From: Erwinia sp. E602
GTDB lineage: Bacteria > Pseudomonadota > Gammaproteobacteria > Enterobacterales > Enterobacteriaceae
Reading direction: 5' to 3'
NCBI RefSeq assembly: GCF_018141005.1
Contig: NZ_CP046582.1
Span: 1,860,001-1,924,000 of the forward strand
Length of the DNA stretch: 64,000 nt
This document shows, in pieces, positions 8,486 through 16,397 of this stretch (its first letter is position 1; every line of letters begins with the position of its first letter). Both the position numbers and the translations under genes were made by a program. A model generated the notes under the pieces. The model ran no database searches. It saw only the letters and a list, made by a program, of their open reading frames with translations, and was not told where the DNA came from.

Positions 8486-9802
8486 ATGCATAATTTACTG
8501 GCTGAGCAGCAGACTTTTTCCGATAACGCCCTGTACCTCGACAAGCGCGGTGAGAACGTCCCGCGCGGCGTGGTGACCGCCCATCCGATTGTGATTGCCA
8601 AAGGCAAGGGCTCTGAAGTGTGGGACGTGGAAGGCAACCGTTATCTGGACTTCGTCGGCGGCATTGGCGTGCTGAACGTTGGCCACAGCCATCCGGCGGT
8701 GGTGAATGCGGTCACCGAGCAGCTGCAGCGGGTGTCACACGCCTGTTTCCAGGTGGCGGCTTATCCGGGCTATATTGACCTGGCGTCCCGTCTTAACAGG
8801 CTGGTGGGTGCCGGTGAAGAGTTTAAGAGCGTGTTTTTCACCAGCGGTGCGGAAGCGGTAGAGAACGCGGTGAAGATCGCCCGCGCCTACACCAACCGTT
8901 CCGGCATTATCGCCTTTGACGGCGCGTTCCACGGCCGCACGCTGCTGGGCTGCACCCTGACCGGGATGAGCCAGCCTTACAAGCAGAACTTCGGTCCGTT
9001 CCCGGGCGAAGTGTACCGCGTTCCGTTCCCGAACGCGTTCCACAACGTCTCAGAGCAGGACTGCCTGAAAGCGCTGGAGACGCTGTTTGCCGTGCAGATC
9101 CTGCCGGAGCGCGTGGCGGCAATCATCATCGAACCGGTGCAGGGCGACGGCGGCTTCCTCGCGGCTTCCCCAGCCTTTATGCAGGCGCTGCGTGAAATCA
9201 CCGAGCGTCACGGTATTCTGCTGATTTGTGATGAAGTGCAGACCGGCTTTGGCCGCACCGGCAAGATGTTTGGTTTCCAGCACACCGGCATCGTGCCGGA
9301 TCTGGTGACGGTGGCGAAGAGCCTCGGCGGCGGTCTGCCGATCTCCGGCGTGGTGGGCAAGGCGGCGATTATGGATGCGCCAACCCCGGGCGGCCTTGGC
9401 GGCACCTACGGCGGTAACGCGCTGGCCTGTGCGGCGTCGCTGGCGGTGCTGGATCTGCTGGAGCATGGCAATCTTCTGGAGCGGTCTAACCAGCTCGGCG
9501 AGCAGTTGAACGCACGTTTGCAGCAGCTGGCCGATAAGTACGCCTGTATTGGCGAAGTGCGCGGCATCGGCTTTATGCAGGCGGCAGAGATTATTGATTT
9601 TGAAACCGGCAAACCGGATGCCGCACTGACGCAAAAGATCCTCGACTGCGCCTGCCAGGAAGGGCTGTTGCTGATCAAGTGTGGTCTGCACCGTAACGTG
9701 GTGCGTTTCCTGGCGCCGCTGGTGACCAGCGATTCGCAGCTGGAAGAGGCGCTGCACATTTTTGATATTGCGCTGGCGCGGGCCACCGGCCGTCTGGGGT
9801 GA
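8486..9802 (+). CDS. gabT: Class-III aminotransferase, 4-aminobutyrate aminotransferase-like
   Basis: PLP-dependent omega-aminotransferase of 438 residues. Features seen are the cofactor-phosphate region TSGAEAVENAVKIAR, the DEVQTGFGRTG signature with the PLP-pyridine Asp, and the Schiff-base lysine K278 in VAKSLGGGLP. Length and motifs match GabT/PuuE. It would transfer an amino group from GABA or a similar omega-amino acid to 2-oxoglutarate. It starts 153 bp after the hydrolase with its own GAGG ribosome-binding site, and the Lrp-type regulator follows. Substrate specificity between GABA, 5-aminovalerate and other omega-amines cannot be decided from sequence. Confidence 0.85.
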   Translation: MHNLLAEQQTFSDNALYLDKRGENVPRGVVTAHPIVIAKGKGSEVWDVEGNRYLDFVGGIGVLNVGHSHPAVVNAVTEQLQRVSHACFQVAAYPGYIDLASRLNRLVGAGEEFKSVFFTSGAEAVENAVKIARAYTNRSGIIAFDGAFHGRTLLGCTLTGMSQPYKQNFGPFPGEVYRVPFPNAFHNVSEQDCLKALETLFAVQILPERVAAIIIEPVQGDGGFLAASPAFMQALREITERHGILLICDEVQTGFGRTGKMFGFQHTGIVPDLVTVAKSLGGGLPISGVVGKAAIMDAPTPGGLGGTYGGNALACAASLAVLDLLEHGNLLERSNQLGEQLNARLQQLADKYACIGEVRGIGFMQAAEIIDFETGKPDAALTQKILDCACQEGLLLIKCGLHRNVVRFLAPLVTSDSQLEEALHIFDIALARATGRLG

Positions 9803-9861
9803 CAGCAGGGTCACATAAACTGATTTATTATTGATATTATTATAGTTTTTATAATAACGGC

Positions 9862-9921
9862 CTGAAGATATAGCGCAGTAAAACGCTGGCGTGGCAGATA
9901 AAAAGCGTGCTATATCTTCAG
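9862..9921. promoter_or_regulatory. Inverted repeat upstream of the Lrp-type regulator (possible operator)
   Basis: Two perfect 13-nt arms, CTGAAGATATAGC (9862-9874) and its complement (9909-9921), are spaced 47 bp centre to centre. They lie in the AT-rich spacer between gabT and the Lrp/AsnC gene, which starts 36 bp further on. Next to them is a TTATTATA / TATAATAA palindrome (9837-9857). Lrp-family octamers wrap DNA over several phased sites, so an autoregulatory operator is plausible; this is inference. Confidence 0.45.
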
Positions 9922-9956
9922 CATAATGTGACGCAGTTGTGAATTTAAGGGGTGCT

Positions 9957-10463
9957 ATGAACGGCTTAATGAAACTGGATCGTATCGACATTAATATTCT
10001 GGTGCAGCTGCAGAAAGATGGCCGCATCAGTAATGTCAATCTGGCCGATGCCGTTGGGCTGTCGCCCAGCCCCTGCCTGCAACGCGTGAAACGCCTTGAG
10101 ACCGCCGGTTTTATTACCGGTTATGAGGCGCATATCAATCTGACCAAAATTACCGATTCGGTGACGGTGTTTACCGAGGTGACGCTTTCGGGGCACCGTC
10201 GCGAGGATTTTCTCAAGTTCGAGCAGGCGATCCGTGAGGTGGATGAGCTGATGGAGTGTCATCTGATCACCGGCGGTTACGACTACCTGTTACGCTTTAT
10301 CACCCGCAGCATTGAACATTATCAGGAGGTGATTGAAGGGCTGCTGGATGCCAAAGTGGGCATCGATAAGTACTTCAGTTACATCGTGATCAAGTCCCCG
10401 ATTATGAAAAGCACCGTGCCGTTGCGCTCGCTGATAGCGCGGCATACGCAGGTGGAGTTTTAA
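9957..10463 (+). CDS. Lrp/AsnC-family transcriptional regulator
   Basis: Regulator of 168 residues. An N-terminal winged helix-turn-helix (about residues 5-55) contains LDRIDINILVQLQKDGRISNVNLADAVGLSPSPCLQRVKRLE, quoted here only as the landmarks LDRIDINIL and LSPSPCLQRVKRLE. A RAM/AsnC ligand-binding domain follows, with a late GGYDYLLR motif. ATG 9957 is preceded by AAGGGG-like spacing; a GTG 18 bp upstream is possible but lies in the ribosome-binding site. Lrp paralogues usually regulate an adjacent amino-acid catabolic gene, so gabT and perhaps the upstream operon are likely targets. The inverted repeat in front of the gene supports autoregulation. Confidence 0.9.
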   Translation: MNGLMKLDRIDINILVQLQKDGRISNVNLADAVGLSPSPCLQRVKRLETAGFITGYEAHINLTKITDSVTVFTEVTLSGHRREDFLKFEQAIREVDELMECHLITGGYDYLLRFITRSIEHYQEVIEGLLDAKVGIDKYFSYIVIKSPIMKSTVPLRSLIARHTQVEF

Positions 10464-10531
10464 TCCTGTCCCGGATAATGGCTGGCTGCTGGCTGCTGGC
10501 CGCTGGTCGCTTCGGGTTTCGGTGCCCGGCT

Positions 10532-10633
10532 AATCGGGGTTTATCCGGAACGCGGACACGCCAGTAACGTCCCTGGGCTCTGCCGGGCACGTCCGTGTGC
10601 CCGAAGGTCCGCTTATCCGGATAAACCCCGATT
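10532..10633. repeat. 18-bp inverted repeat enclosing an inner hairpin
   Basis: Arms AATCGGGGTTTATCCGGA (10532-10549) and its exact complement (10616-10633) enclose 66 bp. That interval contains a second hairpin, CGGGCAC / GTGCCCG (10584-10603). It begins 68 bp after the Lrp gene stop. It may be a palindromic intergenic element or a transcript-end structure. Confidence 0.65.
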
Positions 10634-10689
10634 GCCTGCTATTTTCTGCGTCGCTGTTTTAAAACCAGACAAAAAAATCAAATAAACCT

Positions 10690-10719
10690 AATCAGACCAA
10701 ATCAGACCAAATCAGACCA
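10690..10719. repeat. Three perfect tandem copies of a 10-bp unit
   Basis: The unit AATCAGACCA is repeated three times head to tail and followed by a degenerate AGTCAG. It is compatible with slipped-strand copy-number change; no function was recognised. Confidence 0.8.
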
Positions 10720-10747
10720 AGTCAGTACGAATCCGAACCCGACACCG

Positions 10748-10943
10748 AAAGCCACGCCTTAAGACAGCAACGCAACAGCCAACAGGGAGGACGCGGGTGA
10801 AAAGGTTAGCCGGGCGTGCGGCGCAGGGAGCGCCGCCCGAGCTTACACGGACGTACTTGCAGCGTCCCGGCGTTCTTTTCGCCCGCGGCCGAACCCATCA
10901 CCCGAACTAAAAGCCATGCCCTTAAGACAGCAACGCAAAACCC
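10748..10943. repeat. Pair of dispersed direct repeats of about 33 bp
   Basis: Both copies contain AAAGCC, two or three pyrimidine-rich bases, then CTTAAGACAGCAACGCAA. The first copy is at 10748-10780 and the second at 10909-10943, about 160 bp apart, with a few differences and a one-base indel. The intervening GC-rich DNA would be the mobile or duplicated part if this were an element. Confidence 0.6.
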
Positions 10944-11098
10944 ACAGTGAACGGGCCATTTGATCGCCCGGCAGAAAATTTCCCCGGCTGCACGCATTTC
11001 CCCACAAAACGCCGTAGTTACCCGGCGTTACCAAAAAACTCCCCGTGGCAATCGCCGTACACTCTTCTTAATCGCCAGAAAACAGCCCCGGAGCCCCT

Positions 11099-11566
11099 AT
11101 GCAACCGTTTGTCCCGCGCCTCGCCGAATGGCGGCGTGATGAATACCTGCTCAGCAGTGACCCGCAGAAAATTGATATTGACTGGGTACATCGCCAGCTC
11201 ACCGAACACAGCTACTGGGCACAGGGGCAGAGCATCGAACTGACGCGCCGTTCGCTGGCGGCCTCAATGCCGTTTGGCATCTGGCACCTGCAGCAGCAGG
11301 TGGGTTTTGGCCGGCTGATCACCGACTACAGCCGCTTTGCCTACCTCAGCGACGTGATTATTGATAACGGGCACCGGGGTAAAGGCCTCGGCGGCTGGTT
11401 TGCGTCGGCCATTCTGAACCACCCCGACCTGCGCACCATCAAACGCTGGATGCTGGCCACCGACGATGCCCACGACGTCTATCGCCGTGCCGGCTGGCAG
11501 GCGGTGGCGAAGCCTGAGCGACTAATGGAATTTATACCCACCCCACCAGAGGACCGCACCCCATGA
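11099..11566 (+). CDS. GNAT-family N-acetyltransferase
   Basis: Single-domain GNAT of 155 residues. The acetyl-CoA pyrophosphate-binding motif A reads HRGKGLGGWF (about residues 92-101), preceded by the beta-strand YLSDVIID and followed by a C-terminal VYRRAGWQ segment typical of the fold. Its stop overlaps the hyuA start (ATGA), so it is translationally coupled to the hydantoinase genes and may modify their substrate or product, or protect the cell from it. The family is widespread and no substrate was recognised. Confidence 0.82.
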   Translation: MQPFVPRLAEWRRDEYLLSSDPQKIDIDWVHRQLTEHSYWAQGQSIELTRRSLAASMPFGIWHLQQQVGFGRLITDYSRFAYLSDVIIDNGHRGKGLGGWFASAILNHPDLRTIKRWMLATDDAHDVYRRAGWQAVAKPERLMEFIPTPPEDRTP

Positions 11567-13623
11567 GTTACCGCGTTGGCGTCGATATCGGCGGATCGTT
11601 CACCGATTTTGCCGTGCTGGATGAACGTGACAACAGCATCCGCACTCTGAAAGTCCTGTCGCGGCCGGACAGCCCCGGCAGTGAAATCACCACCGGCCTC
11701 GCGCAGCTGCAACAGCGCGACGGCATTAACCCGGCAGAGATCGGCTACTTCACCCACGGCACCACCGTTGGCGTTAATGCGGTGATCCAGCGTAAAGGCG
11801 TCAAGCTGGCGCTGTTCACCACCGACGGGTTCAGCGACGTGCTGGAGCTGGCGCGGCTGAAGATCCCGCATATTCATGACCTGTTTTCACGCCGCCCGGT
11901 GCCGCTGATCTCCCGCGATCGGGTGTTTGGCATCCGCGAGCGTACCGATCGTGACGGTAAGGTGCTGCAGGCGGTGGATCGTGCCAGCGTGGAGGAGGCG
12001 GTGGCCGCCGCCCGCGAAGCGGGCTGTCAGGGGATCGTGGTATCGCTGCTGCACAGCTATCGCAACGGCAGTAATGAAGCGCAGGTGCGTGAAATCGTGG
12101 CTGAGCTGGCACCGGAACTGCTCACCTCCTGCTCGGCGGAGATCTGGCCGATTATTCGAGAGTACGAACGCACCATTACCGCGGTGATTAACGCCTACGT
12201 GCAGCCAAAGGTGATTCACTATCTGGAGGCCTTTGAGCGGGCGCTGCAGCAGATGGGCGTGCCGGTGCCGCCGCGCATCACCAAATCCAACGGCGGGGTG
12301 ATGGGGCTGGATCAGGCCAAAGCCGAATGTGTGCAGATGGTCCTGTCCGGTACCGCTTCCGGGGTGATTGGGGCCAGCTATATCGCGGAAACCTGTGGTT
12401 TTGACCGGCTGCTGAGCCTGGATATCGGCGGCACCAGCGCCGACGTAGCGGTAATCATTGATGGCCGCCCTGAGTACGGCAGCGGCGAAATTATCGGTGA
12501 CTTCCCGATCTATATTCCATCGGTGTCGGTCACCTCGGTCGGCCAGGGCGGCGGCTCGATCGCCTGGATCGACAGCCTGGGGGTGTTACAGGTGGGCCCG
12601 GACAGCGCCGGTTCGCTGCCGGGCCCGGTCTGCTTCCGTCGCGGCGGCACCGAAGCGACGGCGACCGACGCCTTTGCCGCCTGTGGGCTGATCGGCCACG
12701 GCGACCTCGGTTATAACGCCGTGCAGGTGGACGTGGCCGGCGCGCGTGCCGCGGTGGAGAAGCTGGCGCAGCCGCTGGGCATCAGCGTCGAAGAGACCGC
12801 GGAAAACATCATCGCGCTGGCCATCTCCAGCATGTACAGCGACACCAGCGGGCTGATCTCACGCTTTGGACTCGACCCGCGTGAGTTTTACTTCCTCGCC
12901 TTCGGCGGTGCCGGGCCGATGATGGGCTGCTTCCTCGCCCGTGAACTGAAGCTGAAGGGCGTGGTGGTGCCGCCCACGCCGGGGGTGCTGGCCGCCTTTG
13001 GCGGGCTGGTGGCCGATATCAAAAATGACTTTATCCGCACGCTCTACTGCGAACTGACGCCGGCGGTCAGCGATGCACTGCGGCTTAACGCACAGCAGCT
13101 GCGCGACGAGGCCAGCGGCTGGCTGAGCCGTGAGTATGGCCCGAACCTGCCGTCGCAGTTCAGCTTCTCGGCCGAAATGCGCTATCGCGGTCAGTCGTTT
13201 GAGATTGACGTGGTGCTGCAGGAAAGCTGGCTGCTGACCGGCGACCTGGCAGCGATCCGCAGCGCCTTTGACGCCCATCACACCCGGCTGTTTGGCCATC
13301 ACGACGCGCACGCCGACGTGCAGCTGATCAACCTGCGGCTGGTGCTCAGCTCACCAACGCCAAAACCGCGGCTGCCCGAACTGGCTGGCGCCAGTGGTCC
13401 GGTGCCGGTGCAGCGCCAGGTCGACGCGTGGATCGATGGCCGCTGGTGGCAGGTCGATCTCGTTTCGCGCAGCGCGCTGGGTGCCGGACACCGGCTCACC
13501 GGGCCGGTGATTATCGCCCAGGACGACTGCACCACCTGTGTACCGCCGCAGATGCAGGTCGACGTCGACCGCTACGGCAACCTGATCATTACCCCGCAAA
13601 CCGGAGACGCTGATGGCCATTGA
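11563..13623 (+). CDS. hyuA: Hydantoinase/oxoprolinase family protein, subunit A
   Basis: Protein of 686 residues in the HyuA/OplA-like family (N-methylhydantoinase A, acetone carboxylase beta-type). The N-terminal actin-like ATPase motif GVDIGGSFTDFAV (residues 4-16) is followed by the FTHGTTVGVNAV segment, and a second phosphate-binding region LSLDIGGTSADVAV lies near residue 285. These enzymes use ATP hydrolysis to open a cyclic amide or activate a carbonyl, and work as a complex with subunit B. The ATG overlaps the GNAT stop and the stop overlaps the hyuB start by 11 bp, giving a coupled operon. Substrate (hydantoin, N-methylhydantoin, 5-oxoproline or other lactam) is not determined. Confidence 0.88.
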   Translation: MSYRVGVDIGGSFTDFAVLDERDNSIRTLKVLSRPDSPGSEITTGLAQLQQRDGINPAEIGYFTHGTTVGVNAVIQRKGVKLALFTTDGFSDVLELARLKIPHIHDLFSRRPVPLISRDRVFGIRERTDRDGKVLQAVDRASVEEAVAAAREAGCQGIVVSLLHSYRNGSNEAQVREIVAELAPELLTSCSAEIWPIIREYERTITAVINAYVQPKVIHYLEAFERALQQMGVPVPPRITKSNGGVMGLDQAKAECVQMVLSGTASGVIGASYIAETCGFDRLLSLDIGGTSADVAVIIDGRPEYGSGEIIGDFPIYIPSVSVTSVGQGGGSIAWIDSLGVLQVGPDSAGSLPGPVCFRRGGTEATATDAFAACGLIGHGDLGYNAVQVDVAGARAAVEKLAQPLGISVEETAENIIALAISSMYSDTSGLISRFGLDPREFYFLAFGGAGPMMGCFLARELKLKGVVVPPTPGVLAAFGGLVADIKNDFIRTLYCELTPAVSDALRLNAQQLRDEASGWLSREYGPNLPSQFSFSAEMRYRGQSFEIDVVLQESWLLTGDLAAIRSAFDAHHTRLFGHHDAHADVQLINLRLVLSSPTPKPRLPELAGASGPVPVQRQVDAWIDGRWWQVDLVSRSALGAGHRLTGPVIIAQDDCTTCVPPQMQVDVDRYGNLIITPQTGDADGH

Positions 13624-15589
13624 TGGACGTAACCTGCAAATTCTTGCCAACTACTGTGCCGCCGCCGCCGATGCGATGGCGTTTACCCTGATGCGCACCG
13701 CGCACTCCACCTTCGTGAAAGAGACGGAAGATTTTTCCTGCCAGATCGTCAGCCGCGACGGGCTGGCCTTTGCCTCGCCGCGCAGCTTCGGTGCGCCCTG
13801 GTACAGCGGCATCGATTACGGGCCGGTGCTGGCGCTGATCGACGGCTATCAGGAGGGGGATATCTGCATCACTAACGACTCCTACGCCGGTAACGTGGCG
13901 ACGCATACCCCGGATATCCATATCTGGAAACCGGTCTTCCATCAGGGCGAAATCGCCTGCTTTGTGGTCGGCCATATTCACAATACCGACGTCGGCGGCG
14001 CGGTGCCGGCTTCACTGTCGCGGTCGCTGACCGAGATCGTGCAGGAGGGGATCCGCATCCCGCCGCTGAAAATTATCAGCAACGGCGTGCTTAACGAGCA
14101 GGTGGCGCAGATTATGCGGCTGAACGTGCGCGCGCCGGATCAGAACTGGGGCGACTTTAACGCGCAGATCGCCTCGGTGAACATCGGTGAACGCAAGGTG
14201 CAGGAGATTATCGCCCGCTTTGGCATTGCCGACTTCCTTACCGGTGTGGAAGGCATTCTCGACTATGCCGAACAGCAGGCGCGCAGCATTATCCGCACTA
14301 TTCCCGACGGCGACTATTTCTATGCCGACTACGCCGATGAGGACAGTGAAGGCGGCTATCCGTGCCGCATCGCGGTGACGCTGCGGGTTAAGGGTGACAG
14401 CCTGGAGCTGGACTACACCGGCAGCGACCCGCAGCTGATGTCGTCGCTGAATATGCCCACCGGCGGCCGTGAGCGTCATCCGCTGGCGCTGGTGGGCGTG
14501 ACCTACGTGCTCTCCACCCTCGATCGTTCACTGCTGCTCAACGCCGGTACGCTGCGGCCGACCCGCGCGATCCTGCCGCCGGGCACCATTATGAACTGTG
14601 AGGCACCGGCGGCGGTGGGCATGCGCTCGCTGACCTGCGCGATGTCGCAGATTGCCACGGTCGGCGCGTTCTCGCTGGCGCTGCCGGACCGGCTGCCCGC
14701 CAACTCGCCGGGCGGTAACTCGATTATCAACATCCGTACCGTGGATGCGCAGAATCGCACGCTGGTGGCGTCGCTGGGGCCGGTGGGCGGCGGCGCGGGC
14801 GGCACGCCGAAGCACGACGGACCGGATGGCTCCGGCGGCCTCTCGGCGTTCCTGAAAAACACGCCGATCGAGATCAACGAAGCGGAAGTGCCGGTGCGTT
14901 TCCACCGCTACGGCCTGGCGGCGGACAGCGCCGGGGCGGGGGAGTATCGCGGCGGCCTGGCCACCGAGATGGCCTTTGAGGTGTTCGCGCCCAATACCAC
15001 CATCACCGCCCGAAACCGTAACCGATCGGTCTTCTCTTCCGCCGGTGCGGCGGGCGGCCGGGCGGGCAGTACCTCGTGGTTCCGCACCCGGCACGCCGAT
15101 GGCCATGTGACCGAGCATGGCAATACCGACGTGATCCACTGCGGACCGGGGGATATTGTCTCGGTCAAAGGCCCGGGGGCAGGGGGCTACGGCGATCCGC
15201 GCCGGCGCGATCCGCAGGCGGTACTGCGCGACGTGCAGTGCGGTTTTCTCAGCGAACAGGCGGCGCGTCAGCAGTATGGCGTGGCGGTTCAGCAGGGCGA
15301 GCTGGATCCTGCAGGCACCGCACGGCTGCGGGCGCAGATGGCGGCACCCGACGGGGAGCATTTTGACGTCGGCGATGCGCGGCGGGCGTTTGAAGCGCTG
15401 TGGACACCGGAACGCTACCGGCTGTTAACGGCATTTCTTGCCGAACGACCGGTGGTCTGGCGGCATTTCCTGAAACATGAGGTGTTCACTGCGGTAAAAG
15501 CCGGGCAGGGTAGTGAATTACCGCTGACGGAACAAATGCAGTCACTGTTTACTTTATTACTGGAACGCTTCCCGGCATTACGCATGTAA
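13613..15589 (+). CDS. hyuB: Hydantoinase/oxoprolinase family protein, subunit B
   Basis: Protein of 658 residues in the HyuB/OplB-like family, the partner of HyuA. Recognisable segments are the N-terminal DAMAFTLMRTAHSTFVKETEDFSCQI region (landmark RTAHSTFVKETEDFS), ITNDSYAGNVATHTPD near residue 85, and the glycine-rich SLGPVGGGAGGTPKHDGPDG and GPGAGGYGDP segments. It is somewhat longer at the C-terminus than many family members. ATG 13613 overlaps the hyuA stop and is preceded by GGAGACGC. With HyuA it should form the cytoplasmic ATP-dependent ring-opening enzyme. Confidence 0.88.
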   Translation: MAIDGRNLQILANYCAAAADAMAFTLMRTAHSTFVKETEDFSCQIVSRDGLAFASPRSFGAPWYSGIDYGPVLALIDGYQEGDICITNDSYAGNVATHTPDIHIWKPVFHQGEIACFVVGHIHNTDVGGAVPASLSRSLTEIVQEGIRIPPLKIISNGVLNEQVAQIMRLNVRAPDQNWGDFNAQIASVNIGERKVQEIIARFGIADFLTGVEGILDYAEQQARSIIRTIPDGDYFYADYADEDSEGGYPCRIAVTLRVKGDSLELDYTGSDPQLMSSLNMPTGGRERHPLALVGVTYVLSTLDRSLLLNAGTLRPTRAILPPGTIMNCEAPAAVGMRSLTCAMSQIATVGAFSLALPDRLPANSPGGNSIINIRTVDAQNRTLVASLGPVGGGAGGTPKHDGPDGSGGLSAFLKNTPIEINEAEVPVRFHRYGLAADSAGAGEYRGGLATEMAFEVFAPNTTITARNRNRSVFSSAGAAGGRAGSTSWFRTRHADGHVTEHGNTDVIHCGPGDIVSVKGPGAGGYGDPRRRDPQAVLRDVQCGFLSEQAARQQYGVAVQQGELDPAGTARLRAQMAAPDGEHFDVGDARRAFEALWTPERYRLLTAFLAERPVVWRHFLKHEVFTAVKAGQGSELPLTEQMQSLFTLLLERFPALRM

Positions 15590-15600
15590 TAGCGGTTAAG

Positions 15601-15647
15601 CCCACACATTTTTTGCGGTACGCCTCGTAAAACAGAATTTGTGTGGG
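15601..15647. repeat. Inverted repeat after hyuB
   Basis: Arms CCCACACA (15601-15608) and TGTGTGGG (15640-15647) flank a 31-bp interval containing a T6 run. It sits between hyuB and the small membrane-protein pair. It could be a transcript-end structure or an operator; no T-tract follows the right arm. Confidence 0.4.
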
Positions 15648-15751
15648 TGTCACTGGATATTTTACGATTTTAATTTCTGTTCACCGCGTTATTATTTTCT
15701 GCGTTGCAGCGATTCTGCTGTTTATTACGGAAATAACTAAGAGAGGTGAGC

Positions 15752-15943
15752 ATGGATTTCAGTTTAATTACCTTGTTGAAAGCCACATTCGGCGGGGCGG
15801 GCTGGGGGTTTGGCCTGTCCGGATTTGTCCCGCTGATTGCACCTTCGGTTGAGCTGACCACGCACGTCATGTACAGCGGAGCAGCCTGGGGCGCTGCCGT
15901 GCTGGCATCGTTGTATATTTTTGCCGCCTGGAAGTCCCGGTAA
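15752..15943 (+). CDS. Small membrane protein, 63 residues, unknown function
   Basis: The product has a first hydrophobic, glycine-rich segment (about residues 8-30, containing GGAGWGFGLSGFVPLI) and a second (about 38-58, WGAAVLASLYIFAAW), ending in a basic KSR. ATG 15752 has an AGAGGTGAG ribosome-binding site; an in-frame GTG 6 bp upstream is embedded in it. It overlaps the next gene by one base (TAATG), implying coupled translation of two membrane proteins. I do not recognise the family. The size and two-helix topology recall phage holins or toxin-like membrane peptides, but nothing specific supports either. Confidence 0.6.
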   Translation: MDFSLITLLKATFGGAGWGFGLSGFVPLIAPSVELTTHVMYSGAAWGAAVLASLYIFAAWKSR

Positions 15944-16284
15944 TGCAGCCTGCCTGGTACTTCCCGCACGATCACCAGCAGCTGTGCCACTTCTATATAG
16001 TGATATGTGTAAGTTATCTGGTGATGCATGTTGTCTGGGACTGGCGGTCAGATAAAACGCCGCCATTCTCATTCAGCACACTGAAGAACAAAGCTGACCA
16101 GGTATTCTCCAGCGTGACGCTGGCCTCCAGCCTGTTCTATATCGTGGTGCTGCTTGACTTAACCAATCCGCTGCGCGATACCGATCTGTTTATCTTTTCA
16201 ATGATTTTCAGCGCCCTCTGCGGCGTGCTGGTATCGCTGGCTATGATGGTGCCTTATGCTAACCGGTACCAGTCCAGGCCCTGA
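15943..16284 (+). CDS. Small membrane protein, 113 residues, unknown function
   Basis: Predicted three-helix membrane protein: hydrophobic stretches lie at about residues 15-31, 57-73 and 84-104. A Trp-Asp-rich loop (VVWDWRSDK) and a polar, basic segment separate helices 1 and 2. It starts at the last base of the upstream small gene, so the two form a coupled pair. After the stop comes a T10 run (16287-16296) but no clear hairpin. No family was recognised. The base composition is lower in GC than hyuAB, which may indicate separate acquisition. Confidence 0.6.
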   Translation: MQPAWYFPHDHQQLCHFYIVICVSYLVMHVVWDWRSDKTPPFSFSTLKNKADQVFSSVTLASSLFYIVVLLDLTNPLRDTDLFIFSMIFSALCGVLVSLAMMVPYANRYQSRP

Positions 16285-16397
16285 TTAAATTTTTTTTTTG
16301 GTACCCGTATTCACGCGTGAATTCATCCTGGCACTCAAAGTGATAAACGAAGTTGTGTTGCCTCTCATCTAACGGAACTTCATATTTATACAGCGCG

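Larger units (their letters stand above)
10464..11098. other. Gene-free, repeat-rich spacer
   Basis: No credible coding region was found in this 635-bp stretch; short open frames have no ribosome-binding site and follow repeat structure. It holds a long stem-loop (10532-10633), a 10-bp tandem repeat (10690-10719) and two copies of a roughly 33-bp direct repeat (10748-10780 and 10909-10943). A GC-rich segment at 10800-10900 has short inverted repeats. The composition suggests a family of intergenic repeats or a decayed non-autonomous element. Confidence 0.6.

Noticed and set aside
10806..11209. Several 60-100 codon frames on both strands in the spacer
   Set aside because: They cross the direct repeats, have no start signals and overlap one another.
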